Assembly (NCBI GenBank): GCA_964423545.1
Contig: CAYRFV010000053.1
Location: forward strand, 1 to 23,218
From: JALOOE01 sp964423545
GTDB lineage: Bacteria > Chloroflexota > Anaerolineae > CG2-30-64-16
DNA: 23,218 nucleotides
Reading direction: 5' to 3'
Shown: one piece after another, positions 1-7,327 of the stretch
How positions within the stretch are numbered: position 1 is the stretch's first letter
Layout of the letters: each line of letters begins with the position of its first letter
The notes under the pieces: generated by a model
The model's database searches: none
What the model was told of the DNA's origin: nothing
The model's input: the letters and a program-made list of their open reading frames with translations, nothing else
Position numbers and translations under genes: made by a program

Positions 1-1217
1 TTGAAGATCGACGGTTGGCCGAAGCCCGTGCGGATGATCTTGCCTGCGCGCTGGATGAAGCGGTCAGGGTTCTTCTTGCTGACCTGGAGCGAGGCGCTGG
101 GCTGGAGCAGTCGCATCTCCTCCACGACGTCCAGCAACAGGTACGTCGCGTCGTTCACACCGTCCGAGCCATCTTCGCGCAGGCCACCTAAGTTGATCTG
201 CGCGAAGTCAGTGTAGGTTCCGCTCTCGGCCGCGGTCACGCCAACCTTTGGCGGCGCAGGCTGGTTGTTGAACTTGATCCAGAAGCACTGGAGCAACTCC
301 TCAGCTTGCTCGCGCGTGAGGGTGTTGTCCGCCAGTCCCCGCTGATAGAACGGGTGGAGATGCTGGTCGAGCCGGCCCGGATCGAACGCGTCCCACGTGT
401 TCAGCTCGGTGGTGACTCCTAGATGCACGAACCAGTAGTACTGCAACGCCTCATGCAAGTCGCGCGGCGCGTGCGCTGGCACGCGCCGGCAGACCGCGGC
501 GATGCGCTCCAGCTCGAGCCGCCGGCTGGAATCCGGCTCGACGGCCGCCAACTCATCCGCTTTTTCCGCATGGCGTTCGGCGAAGCGGATCAGCGCCAGC
601 GCACAGACGCGCATGGCTTTCAGCTCTTCCTGCTTGGCATAGGCCCCCGCGTCGTGCAGCGCGTCAAGCTCAGCCAGGCTGGCTTCGATCTCGGTCACGA
701 AGTCAAGCATCCCCTTACGGTAGATCTTGTCGTCCAATACGGTGTGCCCCGGTGCGCGCTGTTCCATGAACTCGGTGAAGATGCCTGCGTCATAGGCCGC
801 CTTCCATGCCTCCGACATCTCCGAGAAGATCACCTCGCGCATCGATCTGCCCTGCCAATAGGGGATGATCTGCTCGGCGAACACCTGCCGCGTTTCAGCG
901 CTGACCTTGAACGGGATCTTCGGGCGGCTGTCCAGGATGTCGAGGTCGGCGAGGCTGTGGCAGCACAACTCCGGGTAGGTGGGCGCGGCCGCAGGCGCGG
1001 GCCCTTTTTCGCCGACGATCAGTTCGCCATCGTTGATGCAGATCGCCTTGTGCTCCATCAAGAAGCGAAAGGCGAGGGCGCGGCGCATCGGGACGGAGAC
1101 CAGCCCCAGGTTCTGCTGGTGAAACTCGGTCATCAGCCGGCCGCGCTCGGCTGAGAGGGTGGGAACAGCATCCAGGCTCTGTCGGCGCAAGGCAGTCACA
1201 CGGGCAGATAGGGTCAT
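1..1217 (-). CDS. hypD: Glycyl radical enzyme, trans-4-hydroxy-L-proline dehydratase-like (N-terminal 405 residues, runs off left edge)
   Basis: Glycyl radical dehydratase. The closest family I recognise is HypD, which removes water from trans-4-hydroxy-L-proline to give pyrroline-5-carboxylate in anaerobic cytoplasm. Visible signatures include INDGELIVGEKG (residues 61-72), APTYPELCCH (78-87), FTEFMEQRAPGHTV (147-160), TELNTWDAFDPGRLDQHL (270-287) and KFNNQPAPPKVG (315-326). H158 and D276 fall where C. difficile HypD has its active-site His160 and Asp278, as I recall that sequence. The catalytic Cys and the C-terminal radical Gly lie beyond the edge, so activity cannot be judged. The ATG at 1217 follows GGAGG (1231-1227) by 9 nt. 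The gene has its own candidate promoter and sits 136 nt downstream of murJ. Alternative: another dehydratase of the glycerol/propanediol-dehydratase-related branch. Family call is firm, substrate call fairly firm. Confidence 0.82.
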   Translation of the reverse strand, partial: MTLSARVTALRRQSLDAVPTLSAERGRLMTEFHQQNLGLVSVPMRRALAFRFLMEHKAICINDGELIVGEKGPAPAAAPTYPELCCHSLADLDILDSRPKIPFKVSAETRQVFAEQIIPYWQGRSMREVIFSEMSEAWKAAYDAGIFTEFMEQRAPGHTVLDDKIYRKGMLDFVTEIEASLAELDALHDAGAYAKQEELKAMRVCALALIRFAERHAEKADELAAVEPDSSRRLELERIAAVCRRVPAHAPRDLHEALQYYWFVHLGVTTELNTWDAFDPGRLDQHLHPFYQRGLADNTLTREQAEELLQCFWIKFNNQPAPPKVGVTAAESGTYTDFAQINLGGLREDGSDGVNDATYLLLDVVEEMRLLQPSASLQVSKKNPDRFIQRAGKIIRTGFGQPSIF

Positions 1218-1240
1218 TCGAACGAACCTCCAAAGCGATT

Positions 1241-1276
1241 ATGAATATCATACCCAAATCACGCCGATCCTGCCAG
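1241..1276 (-). promoter_or_regulatory. Candidate sigma70 promoter of the glycyl radical enzyme gene
   Basis: On the minus strand a -35-like CTGGCA (1276-1271) and a -10 TATGAT (1253-1248) are separated by 17 nt. Transcription would begin near 1241, about 24 nt before the ATG and upstream of the strong GGAGG. The -10 matches consensus at 5 of 6 positions and the -35 at 4 of 6. This is pattern reading only. Confidence 0.38.
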
Positions 1277-1321
1277 TCTGGGAGGCGGTCGGTGACGTGG
1301 ACCAGACGCGGTCGATTTCAG

Positions 1322-1343
1322 TGCGCGCGGTCGGCGCGGCGCA
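1322..1343 (-). terminator. GC-rich hairpin just after murJ, possible operon terminator
   Basis: In the minus-strand transcript the hairpin starts 10 nt after the murJ stop. TGCGC plus GCG (one bulged C between them) pairs with CGC plus GCGCA around a 5-nt loop, giving 8 base pairs, nearly all G-C. No U-tract follows, so it would be an atypical intrinsic terminator, or only a stable 3' structure. It separates the long housekeeping operon from the glycyl radical enzyme promoter. Confidence 0.3.
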
Positions 1344-1353
1344 GCTTCTCCCG

Positions 1354-2994
1354 TCATGCGCTCTTTCCACCGCGCAGCCGCTCTATGAGTGTTTCGATCT
1401 CGACGACGTGGAGCAGACGCAGGGCGCCGAGATAGATAACTGCCCCCACCCCGCCTGCGAGCGCCACCACCAGGGCCTCGCCGATCAGCCCATGGGGGAG
1501 CAAGAGGATGAGGAGCCGCGATAGCAGCGCAAGCGCCATGCCCATGAACAAAGCGGCGCCGCTCACGCTCAGCGCAGTGCGCCCGATGCCAAGGCCCCGG
1601 AAGCGTCCCAGGCTGCGGATCAGCAGAACGGTCATGATCGTGGCATGGCCCGCTTGCTTCGCCGAGTCGGCAAGCACCAGACCGAGAAAACCGAACGGTT
1701 CTTTCAGCGTCAGCGCGACGGCAAAGTAGACGCCCACGCTGATGACGCCGACGGCCGCAGGCGTGCGGGTGTTCTGCCGGGCATAGAAGGCGTAATTCAA
1801 CAGGAAATCGATGCCGGCGAACGGCAGGCCGATCAGGTAGAGCCGGAGCGCTTTCGCAGTCATGACCGTATCAGCCGCCGTGAAGCTGCCATGCTGGAAC
1901 AACAGGCGGATGATCGGTTCGGCCAGCACCCACAGCCCGACCGTCGCCGGCAGCAGCAGGACGATCACCAACCGCAGCCCTCCCGCAAACAGGCCGCGAA
2001 AGCCGCTCCAGTCACGGATCGCGGCATGTTGCGAGAGGGTGGGAAGCGCCGCAAGGGAGATGGCCACCGGGATCAGCCCAAGCGGCAACTGAATCAGGGT
2101 TGTCGCATATCGCATCCAGCTCACGCTCTGTGGACCGGTTGCGGAGGCCCAACGGCCATCGACGATAATCTGGATCTGCGTGATCACGAGGCCCAGCGCG
2201 ATCGGCGTATAGAGGAGCAGGATGCGCTGCACGGCCGGCTGCCGCCATGCAGCCGACGGCCGCAGCGCTACATCGCGCACGCCGGGCAGCGTCACGGCAA
2301 GTTGCAGCAGGCTGCCGCCCAGGATGCCTATCGGCAACGCATAGATGCCGATGCGGTTCGCCAGCAAAGGCGCGGCCAGGACGATGCCCAGGTTGAACAC
2401 CGCGCCGCCGGCTGCTGTGTACGAGAAGCGCTTCAGGGCATAGAGCAGCCCCATCACGCCGCCGGTCAGCCCGAACAACAGCACGGCAGGCGAGATGAGC
2501 CGCAGGCAGTTCTCCAGGACGCGTTGGAGCGCCGGATCCGAGAAGTCGCCCAGAATTGCCGCGATCGGCGCAGAGAAGGCCTCCAGCAGCAGCACGATGA
2601 GGGCCATAGCGGCCGCGATCATCGTGAGCATGGCGCTGGCAATGCGCGCCAGCTCCCAACGGCGTTGGGGCGATGCATATTCGGAGAACACCGGCACCAG
2701 CGCGGCGCTCAACATGCCGCCCACCAGCAGATCGTAGATCATGGTCGGCACGCGAGCAGCCAGATTGAAGGCGCTCAGTTCGCCGCTGGAGCCGAAATAC
2801 CAGGAGGTGATGGTGTCGCGTGCCAGACCGATGAGGCGGCTGGCAATGTTGCCTACCCCCACAACGCCTGCGGATCGGGCTAATCCGGTCCCTGCCTGCG
2901 ACCGGGAATCCGCTTCGGGGGCTGCTGCGGAGGCGTCGGCGCGGCGGGCGTTGGCGTCAACGGGAGTCGGGGGCTGCGTTACGGGGTGGGTCAT
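1354..2994 (-). CDS. murJ: Lipid II flippase MurJ (MviN family)
   Basis: A 546-residue integral membrane protein of the MOP superfamily, which moves lipid-linked peptidoglycan precursor (lipid II) across the cytoplasmic membrane. After a polar N-terminal tail of about 40 residues rich in Ala, Asp and Arg comes the family start, NIASRLIGLARDTITSWYFG, with the conserved Arg-Asp. About 14 hydrophobic segments follow to the C-terminus. Conserved stretches such as PTMIYDLLVGGMLSAALVPV and FYARQNTRTP are present. Length is normal for the family (about 500-550). It is the last gene of the minus-strand operon, starting 18 nt after the nucleotidyltransferase stop, with only a weak purine-rich Shine-Dalgarno (GGAAG). 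With the MurF-Alr fusion in this window it argues for a peptidoglycan-making cell. Family call is secure. Confidence 0.93.
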   Translation of the reverse strand: MTHPVTQPPTPVDANARRADASAAAPEADSRSQAGTGLARSAGVVGVGNIASRLIGLARDTITSWYFGSSGELSAFNLAARVPTMIYDLLVGGMLSAALVPVFSEYASPQRRWELARIASAMLTMIAAAMALIVLLLEAFSAPIAAILGDFSDPALQRVLENCLRLISPAVLLFGLTGGVMGLLYALKRFSYTAAGGAVFNLGIVLAAPLLANRIGIYALPIGILGGSLLQLAVTLPGVRDVALRPSAAWRQPAVQRILLLYTPIALGLVITQIQIIVDGRWASATGPQSVSWMRYATTLIQLPLGLIPVAISLAALPTLSQHAAIRDWSGFRGLFAGGLRLVIVLLLPATVGLWVLAEPIIRLLFQHGSFTAADTVMTAKALRLYLIGLPFAGIDFLLNYAFYARQNTRTPAAVGVISVGVYFAVALTLKEPFGFLGLVLADSAKQAGHATIMTVLLIRSLGRFRGLGIGRTALSVSGAALFMGMALALLSRLLILLLPHGLIGEALVVALAGGVGAVIYLGALRLLHVVEIETLIERLRGGKSA

Positions 2995-3012
2995 CAGGAC
3001 GCTTCCGGCCTA

Positions 3013-3516
3013 TCAAGAGGGAGGCTCGACGCTTCGTGTTCCCAAGTCGGCGATCTTCTCGATCAGCGCCGTGGTGGAGCGTTCGGGAATGAAGGGCAAG
3101 TAGACGACCCGGCCGCCGAAGCTGGCGACCACCTCGGCTTCGGGCGGCCGTGGGCCCCCCGGACGGCTCCAGTCACCCCCCTTGGCATAGATATCCGGGC
3201 GCAGGGTGGCCACCAGGTCATTGGCGGTCACCTCATCGAAGATCACAACGACATCGACGCAGCCCAACGCAGCCAGCAGCTCGGCGCGCTCCTCCTGAGG
3301 CACGATAGGGCGTCCAGGCTTGCGCGCGCGCGTGGACGCGTCGCTGTTCAGCCCCACGATCAGCGCGTCGCCCAGCACTCTCGCCGCCTGCAGATAGCGC
3401 GCATGGCCGACGTGCAGCAGGTCGAAATGACCGTTTGTCAGCACCACCGTGTGGCCGGTCGCCGCCTGTCTCTGTCGCCAGGCCAACGCCGCATCGAGTG
3501 TCAAGATTTCACCCAT
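3013..3516 (-). CDS. rfaE2: Stand-alone RfaE2/HldE-type nucleotidyltransferase (ADP-heptose synthase-like)
   Basis: A 167-residue cytidylyltransferase-fold enzyme. VLTNGHFDLLHVGHARYL carries the HxGH nucleotide-binding motif. LNSDAS, YAKGGD and PERSTT match the D-glycero-beta-D-manno-heptose 1-phosphate adenylyltransferase branch, where the last motif is usually written (I/G)RSTT. The reaction would be sugar 1-phosphate plus ATP to ADP-sugar. The kinase half found in E. coli HldE is absent, so this is the single-domain form. It sits between a glycosyltransferase and murJ, pointing to envelope or glycan work. The ATG at 3516 has only a weak GGGG upstream. The actual sugar is unknown; other cytidylyltransferase-like activities remain possible. 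Confidence 0.8.
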   Translation of the reverse strand: MGEILTLDAALAWRQRQAATGHTVVLTNGHFDLLHVGHARYLQAARVLGDALIVGLNSDASTRARKPGRPIVPQEERAELLAALGCVDVVVIFDEVTANDLVATLRPDIYAKGGDWSRPGGPRPPEAEVVASFGGRVVYLPFIPERSTTALIEKIADLGTRSVEPPS

Positions 3517-3623
3517 GGCATGCCCCGCGTCGGAATCGAGTGACGCAGCATCGGACGGCGCAGTCGTCGTGCGACCCGATCACGCATCGCCTCGTGAAGC
3601 CGAATGCCACCGTCTCGCCGCAT
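3501..3623 (-). CDS. Possible 40-aa arginine-rich small ORF between two genes
   Basis: This ORF fills most of the 111-nt gap between the glycosyltransferase stop and the nucleotidyltransferase start. Its ATG (3623) has AAGGG with 7 nt spacing, the Shine-Dalgarno overlapping the end of the upstream gene. It encodes 40 residues, 11 of them Arg, beginning MRRDGGIRLHEAM. The stop overlaps the next gene's start by 16 nt, as in translational coupling. I recognise no family, and composition is what chance gives in GC-rich DNA, so it may be a spacer rather than a gene. Confidence 0.18.
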   Translation of the reverse strand: MRRDGGIRLHEAMRDRVARRLRRPMLRHSIPTRGMPWVKS

Positions 3624-3627
3624 CCTC

Positions 3628-4785
3628 TCACCCTTTCCTCGGAGATGTGCGTCGCAGCGCCACTTCTTCCAACACGGCCAACGTTTCCCTGGCGCACTTT
3701 TCCCACGAGAAACGCTTGATGTTCTCCCGTCCGCGGCGAGTAAGCTCTGCGCGCAGCGCCGCATCGGTGGCGATGCGATGCATCGCATCCGCGATCGCGT
3801 CCACATCGTGGGGATCGACGAGCAGCGCAGCAGCCTGTTCCGGGCCTGCTGCCGGATCCCCCGCGACTTCCGGCAGCGATGAAGTGTTGCTCGTGATTAC
3901 TGGCACATCGCACGCTCCCGCTTCGAGCACCGGAATGCCGAAGCCCTCGTACAGAGATGGATAGACTAGCGCCGACGCTCCGCTGAGCAGCGCCGGCAGA
4001 TCGACTTCTTCGACATAGCCGGGAAAGAGCACTCGGCTCGCCAGATTGAGCTCCACCACACGTGCGAAGAGGCTCTCATAGAGCCAGCCGCGCTTGCCTG
4101 CCAGGACAAGCTGCATGTCCGCCAGCTGCGGATCGGCGGCGAGGCGGCCAAACGCCTCGATGACGCGTCCGAGGTTCTTGCGCGGCTGCAGCGTGCCGAC
4201 GTACAGCAGATAGCGTTCTCCGATGCCGTAGCGTAGGCGAACCTCTGCCAGCCGCCCGGCTGCGGGCACCGGGGCCATGGCTTCATCGCGACCCAGGTAG
4301 ACGACGCGGACCTTGCCGGGATTGATCTGATAGGCCCGCACCAGCTCCTCCTTGGTCGCCAGGGAGTCGGCAAGCACGGCTGTCGCCTGCTGCGCGTTCC
4401 AGCGCGTCGACCAATCCAGGTAGCTCCGATCGACCGCGCGGTGCGCCTCCGGGTAGTGGAGGTAACCCAGGTCGTGCACTGTGACCACGCTCCGCTGCGG
4501 GTGGATCAGCGGCAGCACGTGCGCCGGCACGAAGAGCACGTCGGGCGCGTGCGCAAGCATTTCCATGCTGAGCCGAAGGTGTGTCCAGAGCCTGGGAAAC
4601 GGCAGGGCGCGGAGTTCGGCGTTGGCAGCCATGGCGCGCAGCGTCTCTGCTGGCCCATTGGTGTACAACCGAAAACGATGCTCGGAGCCGGCGGCCACCA
4701 GCGCCCGAATCAGATTGAGCGAGTACCTTTCAGTTCCGGTGCGCTGGACTGCCGTAGCGCGACTGGCATCAATCCCGATGAGCAT
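3628..4785 (-). CDS. GT4-family glycosyltransferase (GT-B fold)
   Basis: A 385-residue retaining glycosyltransferase resembling the mannosyl/rhamnosyl transferases of family GT4. The N-terminal acceptor domain begins MLIGIDASRATAVQRTGTER. The donor-binding C-terminal domain contains LLYVGTLQPRKNLGRVIEAF (whose RKN is typical), LVLAGKRGW, and YPSLYEGFGIPVLEAGACDV with the E-x7-E motif. It would transfer a sugar from a nucleotide-sugar donor to a cytoplasmic acceptor; donor and acceptor are not readable. It lies between tsaC (36 nt gap) and the RfaE2-type nucleotidyltransferase, so envelope glycan assembly is likely. The ATG at 4785 has no Shine-Dalgarno, and a consensus extended -10 places the transcript start on the ATG, suggesting leaderless translation in addition to operon read-through. 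Confidence 0.88.
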   Translation of the reverse strand: MLIGIDASRATAVQRTGTERYSLNLIRALVAAGSEHRFRLYTNGPAETLRAMAANAELRALPFPRLWTHLRLSMEMLAHAPDVLFVPAHVLPLIHPQRSVVTVHDLGYLHYPEAHRAVDRSYLDWSTRWNAQQATAVLADSLATKEELVRAYQINPGKVRVVYLGRDEAMAPVPAAGRLAEVRLRYGIGERYLLYVGTLQPRKNLGRVIEAFGRLAADPQLADMQLVLAGKRGWLYESLFARVVELNLASRVLFPGYVEEVDLPALLSGASALVYPSLYEGFGIPVLEAGACDVPVITSNTSSLPEVAGDPAAGPEQAAALLVDPHDVDAIADAMHRIATDAALRAELTRRGRENIKRFSWEKCARETLAVLEEVALRRTSPRKG

Positions 4786-4800
4786 GGGTGGATTATAGCA
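4785..4800 (-). promoter_or_regulatory. Extended -10 promoter giving a leaderless glycosyltransferase mRNA
   Basis: The minus strand reads TGCTATAAT (4800-4792), a perfect extended -10 (TGnTATAAT), followed by six bases and then ATG. With the usual 7-nt offset, +1 is the A of the start codon (4785). No good -35 and no Shine-Dalgarno are seen, both fitting an extended -10, leaderless arrangement. It would drive the glycosyltransferase, nucleotidyltransferase and murJ independently of the upstream operon. Confidence 0.6.
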
Positions 4801-4821
4801 CAGGAAAGGTTGAGCCCGTTG

Positions 4822-5448
4822 TCAGCGCAGCGCCTCGAGGATCTGTTCCAGGCCGATCGGCCCCTGTCGAAGAATGCGAGGTTGCGCTTGTGTCAGGTCG
4901 AGGAGTGTCGAAGGGATGCCGCCAGGGCATCGACCGCCGTCGAGAACGAAGGAGACGCGGCCAACAAGCTGCGCCGCCGCCTCTTGCGCCGTGACCGGAT
5001 TGACTCGCCCGGATAGGTTGGCGCTTGTGGTCGCCAGAGGCGCTCCCGCTGCCCGGATCAGGGCGCGGGCAAGGTCATGAGCCGGCACGCGCACCGCCAC
5101 CGTGTCGCCTCCCGCCGTGACCTCGTCCGGCACGCGTTCGTGTTTCGGTACGACAAGGGTCAATGGGCCGGGCCAAAAGCGCTCGGCGATGCGCAGCGCG
5201 GCCGGCGGCAAATCGCGCGCGACAAGCGCCACGTCAGCCGGATCGGCCACCAAGACCGGGATCGGCTTGTCAAGGGTGCGCAGCTTGGCGAGGTAGAGCT
5301 TCCCCACGGCGCTTGCGTTCCAGACGATCGCGCCGACCCCGTAGACCGTGTCGGTGGGGAAGACGACCAGTTCTCCCGCCTTCAGCAAAGCAGCGGCCTG
5401 ATCGATAACTGCAGGAAGGCGAAGTGCAGAGGATGGAGCGTCCGGCAC
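4822..5448 (-). CDS. tsaC: L-threonylcarbamoyladenylate synthase (TsaC/Sua5 family)
   Basis: A 208-residue YrdC/Sua5-fold enzyme that makes threonylcarbamoyl-AMP from threonine, bicarbonate and ATP, the first step of the t6A modification at position 37 of ANN-decoding tRNAs. FPTDTVYGVG (about 30-39), KLRTLDKPIPVLVAD (about 55-69), FWPGPLTLVVP and ATTSANLSG are the family's substrate-binding motifs. The length matches the short single-domain TsaC form rather than the longer Sua5. The start is a GTG at 5448 with GGAGG 7 nt upstream, located 13 nt after the Cof-phosphatase stop, so the genes are co-transcribed. Neighbourhood with prfA and prmC is the classic arrangement for this gene. The usual Pro/Ser after KxR is replaced by Thr-Leu, a mild change. 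Confidence 0.93.
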   Translation of the reverse strand: MPDAPSSALRLPAVIDQAAALLKAGELVVFPTDTVYGVGAIVWNASAVGKLYLAKLRTLDKPIPVLVADPADVALVARDLPPAALRIAERFWPGPLTLVVPKHERVPDEVTAGGDTVAVRVPAHDLARALIRAAGAPLATTSANLSGRVNPVTAQEAAAQLVGRVSFVLDGGRCPGGIPSTLLDLTQAQPRILRQGPIGLEQILEALR

Positions 5449-5461
5449 CTGACGACCTCCG

Positions 5462-6292
5462 TCACACTTGCCCGTTGTTCAGGATGAATCGCTCGATGAC
5501 TGCCGCTACGCCACCCTCGGTCACCGGCGGCGCGATCCACCGCGCCGCGGCCAGAACGTCCGGGGTGGCATTGGCAACGGCGACGCCAAGGCCCGCCCAC
5601 TCGACCATGCTCACGTCGTTCCCTGAATCACCGACCGCGATGGTCTCTGACTGCGAAACGCCGTAGTAGGCGGCAAGGAAGGCCAGCGCGCGACCTTTGG
5701 AGGCGCAAGGCGAGGTCACTTCCACGAAGAGCGGATGCGAGCGCATCACGGTCAGTCGTGCGCCGACGACACCGTGAAGATCGTGGGTCAATTGCCTGCC
5801 GCCCGGCTCTTCACAGATGAACAGTCCCTTGAGGATCGGTTCTGCCTGATCGCACAGCCGAGCGAAGGCCGCCGCAAGGCTCGTCACCGGTTGCGTCTCG
5901 CCGCCAAACCAAAGGTCATAGAACTCGGGCGAGTAGGACGTCGGCCCGTGATAGATGCGGCGCTCGGTATAGATGTTTAGCTCGAGCCGGCGCTTTTCGG
6001 CCAGCGCAACCACGTCAGCGAACGGTTCCGCGGGAACGCTCTCGACGAACAGTGTCCGTTCGTCACCCCCAGACTCCTTCACCAGCGCACCCTGAAAGCA
6101 GATCACCGGCGTCTTGAGGCCCAGCATTGCAGCGTACCGCTGCGCCGATGCATAGGGACGGCCCGTGGCCACCACGACATGTGCGCCATGGGTCACCGCT
6201 GCAGCGATGGCCTCGGTCACGCGCGCCGTGGGCTGTTGTCCGCCTTCGACGGTCGTTCCGTCGAGGTCGAGTGCGAGCAAACGATACATCAT
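5462..6292 (-). CDS. Cof-type HAD-superfamily phosphatase (HAD IIB)
   Basis: A 276-residue hydrolase of the Cof/YbiV type. Motif I is LALDLDGTTV near the N-terminus (nucleophile and acid/base Asp), motif II is VVVATGR, a conserved Lys lies in CASKGRALAF, and motif IV is VGDSGNDVSMVEWAG. These Mg-dependent cytosolic enzymes dephosphorylate sugar phosphates, FMN or similar small molecules; the exact substrate cannot be read from sequence. Two ATG codons in tandem (6292 and 6289) lie 11 nt after the prmC stop, with no good Shine-Dalgarno, so translation probably relies on coupling to prmC. The downstream GTG of tsaC follows at 13 nt. Confidence 0.87.
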   Translation of the reverse strand: MMYRLLALDLDGTTVEGGQQPTARVTEAIAAAVTHGAHVVVATGRPYASAQRYAAMLGLKTPVICFQGALVKESGGDERTLFVESVPAEPFADVVALAEKRRLELNIYTERRIYHGPTSYSPEFYDLWFGGETQPVTSLAAAFARLCDQAEPILKGLFICEEPGGRQLTHDLHGVVGARLTVMRSHPLFVEVTSPCASKGRALAFLAAYYGVSQSETIAVGDSGNDVSMVEWAGLGVAVANATPDVLAAARWIAPPVTEGGVAAVIERFILNNGQV

Positions 6293-6303
6293 TGCGAGTT
6301 ACT

Positions 6304-7326
6304 CTATGTGGCTGCGACGACAATGCGATCCAGGCCGGCAAAGTCTTGCAGCACCGCCACCTCGGCGCCCGGCAGCGCCAATTGGGCGAGCGAACGCACC
6401 GCCTCGCCTTGGCTTGCGCCGATCTCCAAGTAGATGCGTCCTCCTGGCCTGAGCCGCGATGCCACGCCTGCGCCCACCAGGCCATCGAAGAAGGCGCGGA
6501 AGACGCACAGGCCGTCGGAGCCTCCGTCGAGCGCCTGTTGCGGCTCATAGTCGCGCACCTGTTGCGGCAGATTGGGCAGTTCGTGAGTGGCGATGTAGGG
6601 CAGATTGGCAACGATCAGGTCGACGGGCCCGGGTAGCGGCTCCGTCAGGTTGCCGGGCAGGAGCTGCACCTGCTCGCCCACGCCGTAGCGCCACACGTTC
6701 TGAGCCGCCACGCCGAGGGCATCGTCGCTGATGTCAACCGCATAGACGGCTGCTTCGGGTGCATTGACCCCGATCGCAACCGCGATGGCCCCGCTCCCGG
6801 TCCCGATGTCCGCGACCCGGGGTCGATGACCTTGTGCAATCAGATGCTTGAGGTAGTCCAGCGCGCGCTCGACCAGCAGTTCGGTCTCCGGCCTCGGGAT
6901 CAACACGTGCCGATCGACCGTGATATCGAGTCCGTAAAACGCCTTGTAGCCGACCAGATAGGCGACGGGCGCCTGACAGATGCGCTGCCGGACCAGCGTC
7001 TCATAGAGCGCGATCTCACCCTCGGTCAGCCGCCGGTGGGGATGGGCATAGAGCCATGTCTTGCTGACCCCCAGTACGTGCGCCATCAGCACGGCGCTGT
7101 CAAGCTGGGGGGTGTCAGTCTCCGCCTCGCGCAGCCGGCGCGAGGCTGCCAGCATGGCGCGGCCGACATCGCACGCGCGATCCAGCCTCCACACGAAGCC
7201 GGAGGGCAACGCCTCGGGCCCTGGCAGAGTCTTCGCTGACCCAGCCGCTTTCTCGCCTGAACCGTCGCTTGATCGTTGTTCTGCGGGAGGCGTAGACGAG
7301 AGCATCTTCAGTTCATCGGTTCCCAA
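6304..7326 (-). CDS. prmC: Peptide chain release factor N5-glutamine methyltransferase PrmC (HemK)
   Basis: This SAM-dependent methyltransferase methylates the Gln of the GGQ motif of release factors. The helical N-terminal domain spans about residues 45-125, LIPRPETELLVERAL starts the catalytic domain, VADIGTGSGAIAVAI (171-185) binds SAM, and EPQQALDGGSDGL (261-273) is typical. The catalytic NPPY motif reads NLPY (241-244) here, keeping Asn, the last Pro and Tyr. It lies immediately downstream of its substrate gene prfA, with a TTG start at 7326 nearly touching the prfA stop and GAGGGG upstream; ATG at 7305 is an alternative. About 45 low-complexity residues precede the family's normal start, so the true start may be further in. 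Confidence 0.92.
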   Translation of the reverse strand: MGTDELKMLSSTPPAEQRSSDGSGEKAAGSAKTLPGPEALPSGFVWRLDRACDVGRAMLAASRRLREAETDTPQLDSAVLMAHVLGVSKTWLYAHPHRRLTEGEIALYETLVRQRICQAPVAYLVGYKAFYGLDITVDRHVLIPRPETELLVERALDYLKHLIAQGHRPRVADIGTGSGAIAVAIGVNAPEAAVYAVDISDDALGVAAQNVWRYGVGEQVQLLPGNLTEPLPGPVDLIVANLPYIATHELPNLPQQVRDYEPQQALDGGSDGLCVFRAFFDGLVGAGVASRLRPGGRIYLEIGASQGEAVRSLAQLALPGAEVAVLQDFAGLDRIVVAAT

Positions 7327-7327
7327 C

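Noticed and set aside
1..1217. Glycyl radical 1,2-propanediol dehydratase linked to the deoxysugar operon
   Set aside because: The sequence follows HypD more closely, and the gene lies 16 kb away in a separate unit, so a metabolic link to rhamnose/fucose breakdown is not supported.
1645..2883. Long plus-strand open frame (412 codons) opposite murJ
   Set aside because: It is extremely rich in Gln, Arg and His with no family motif, the usual shadow of a GC-rich membrane-protein gene on the other strand.
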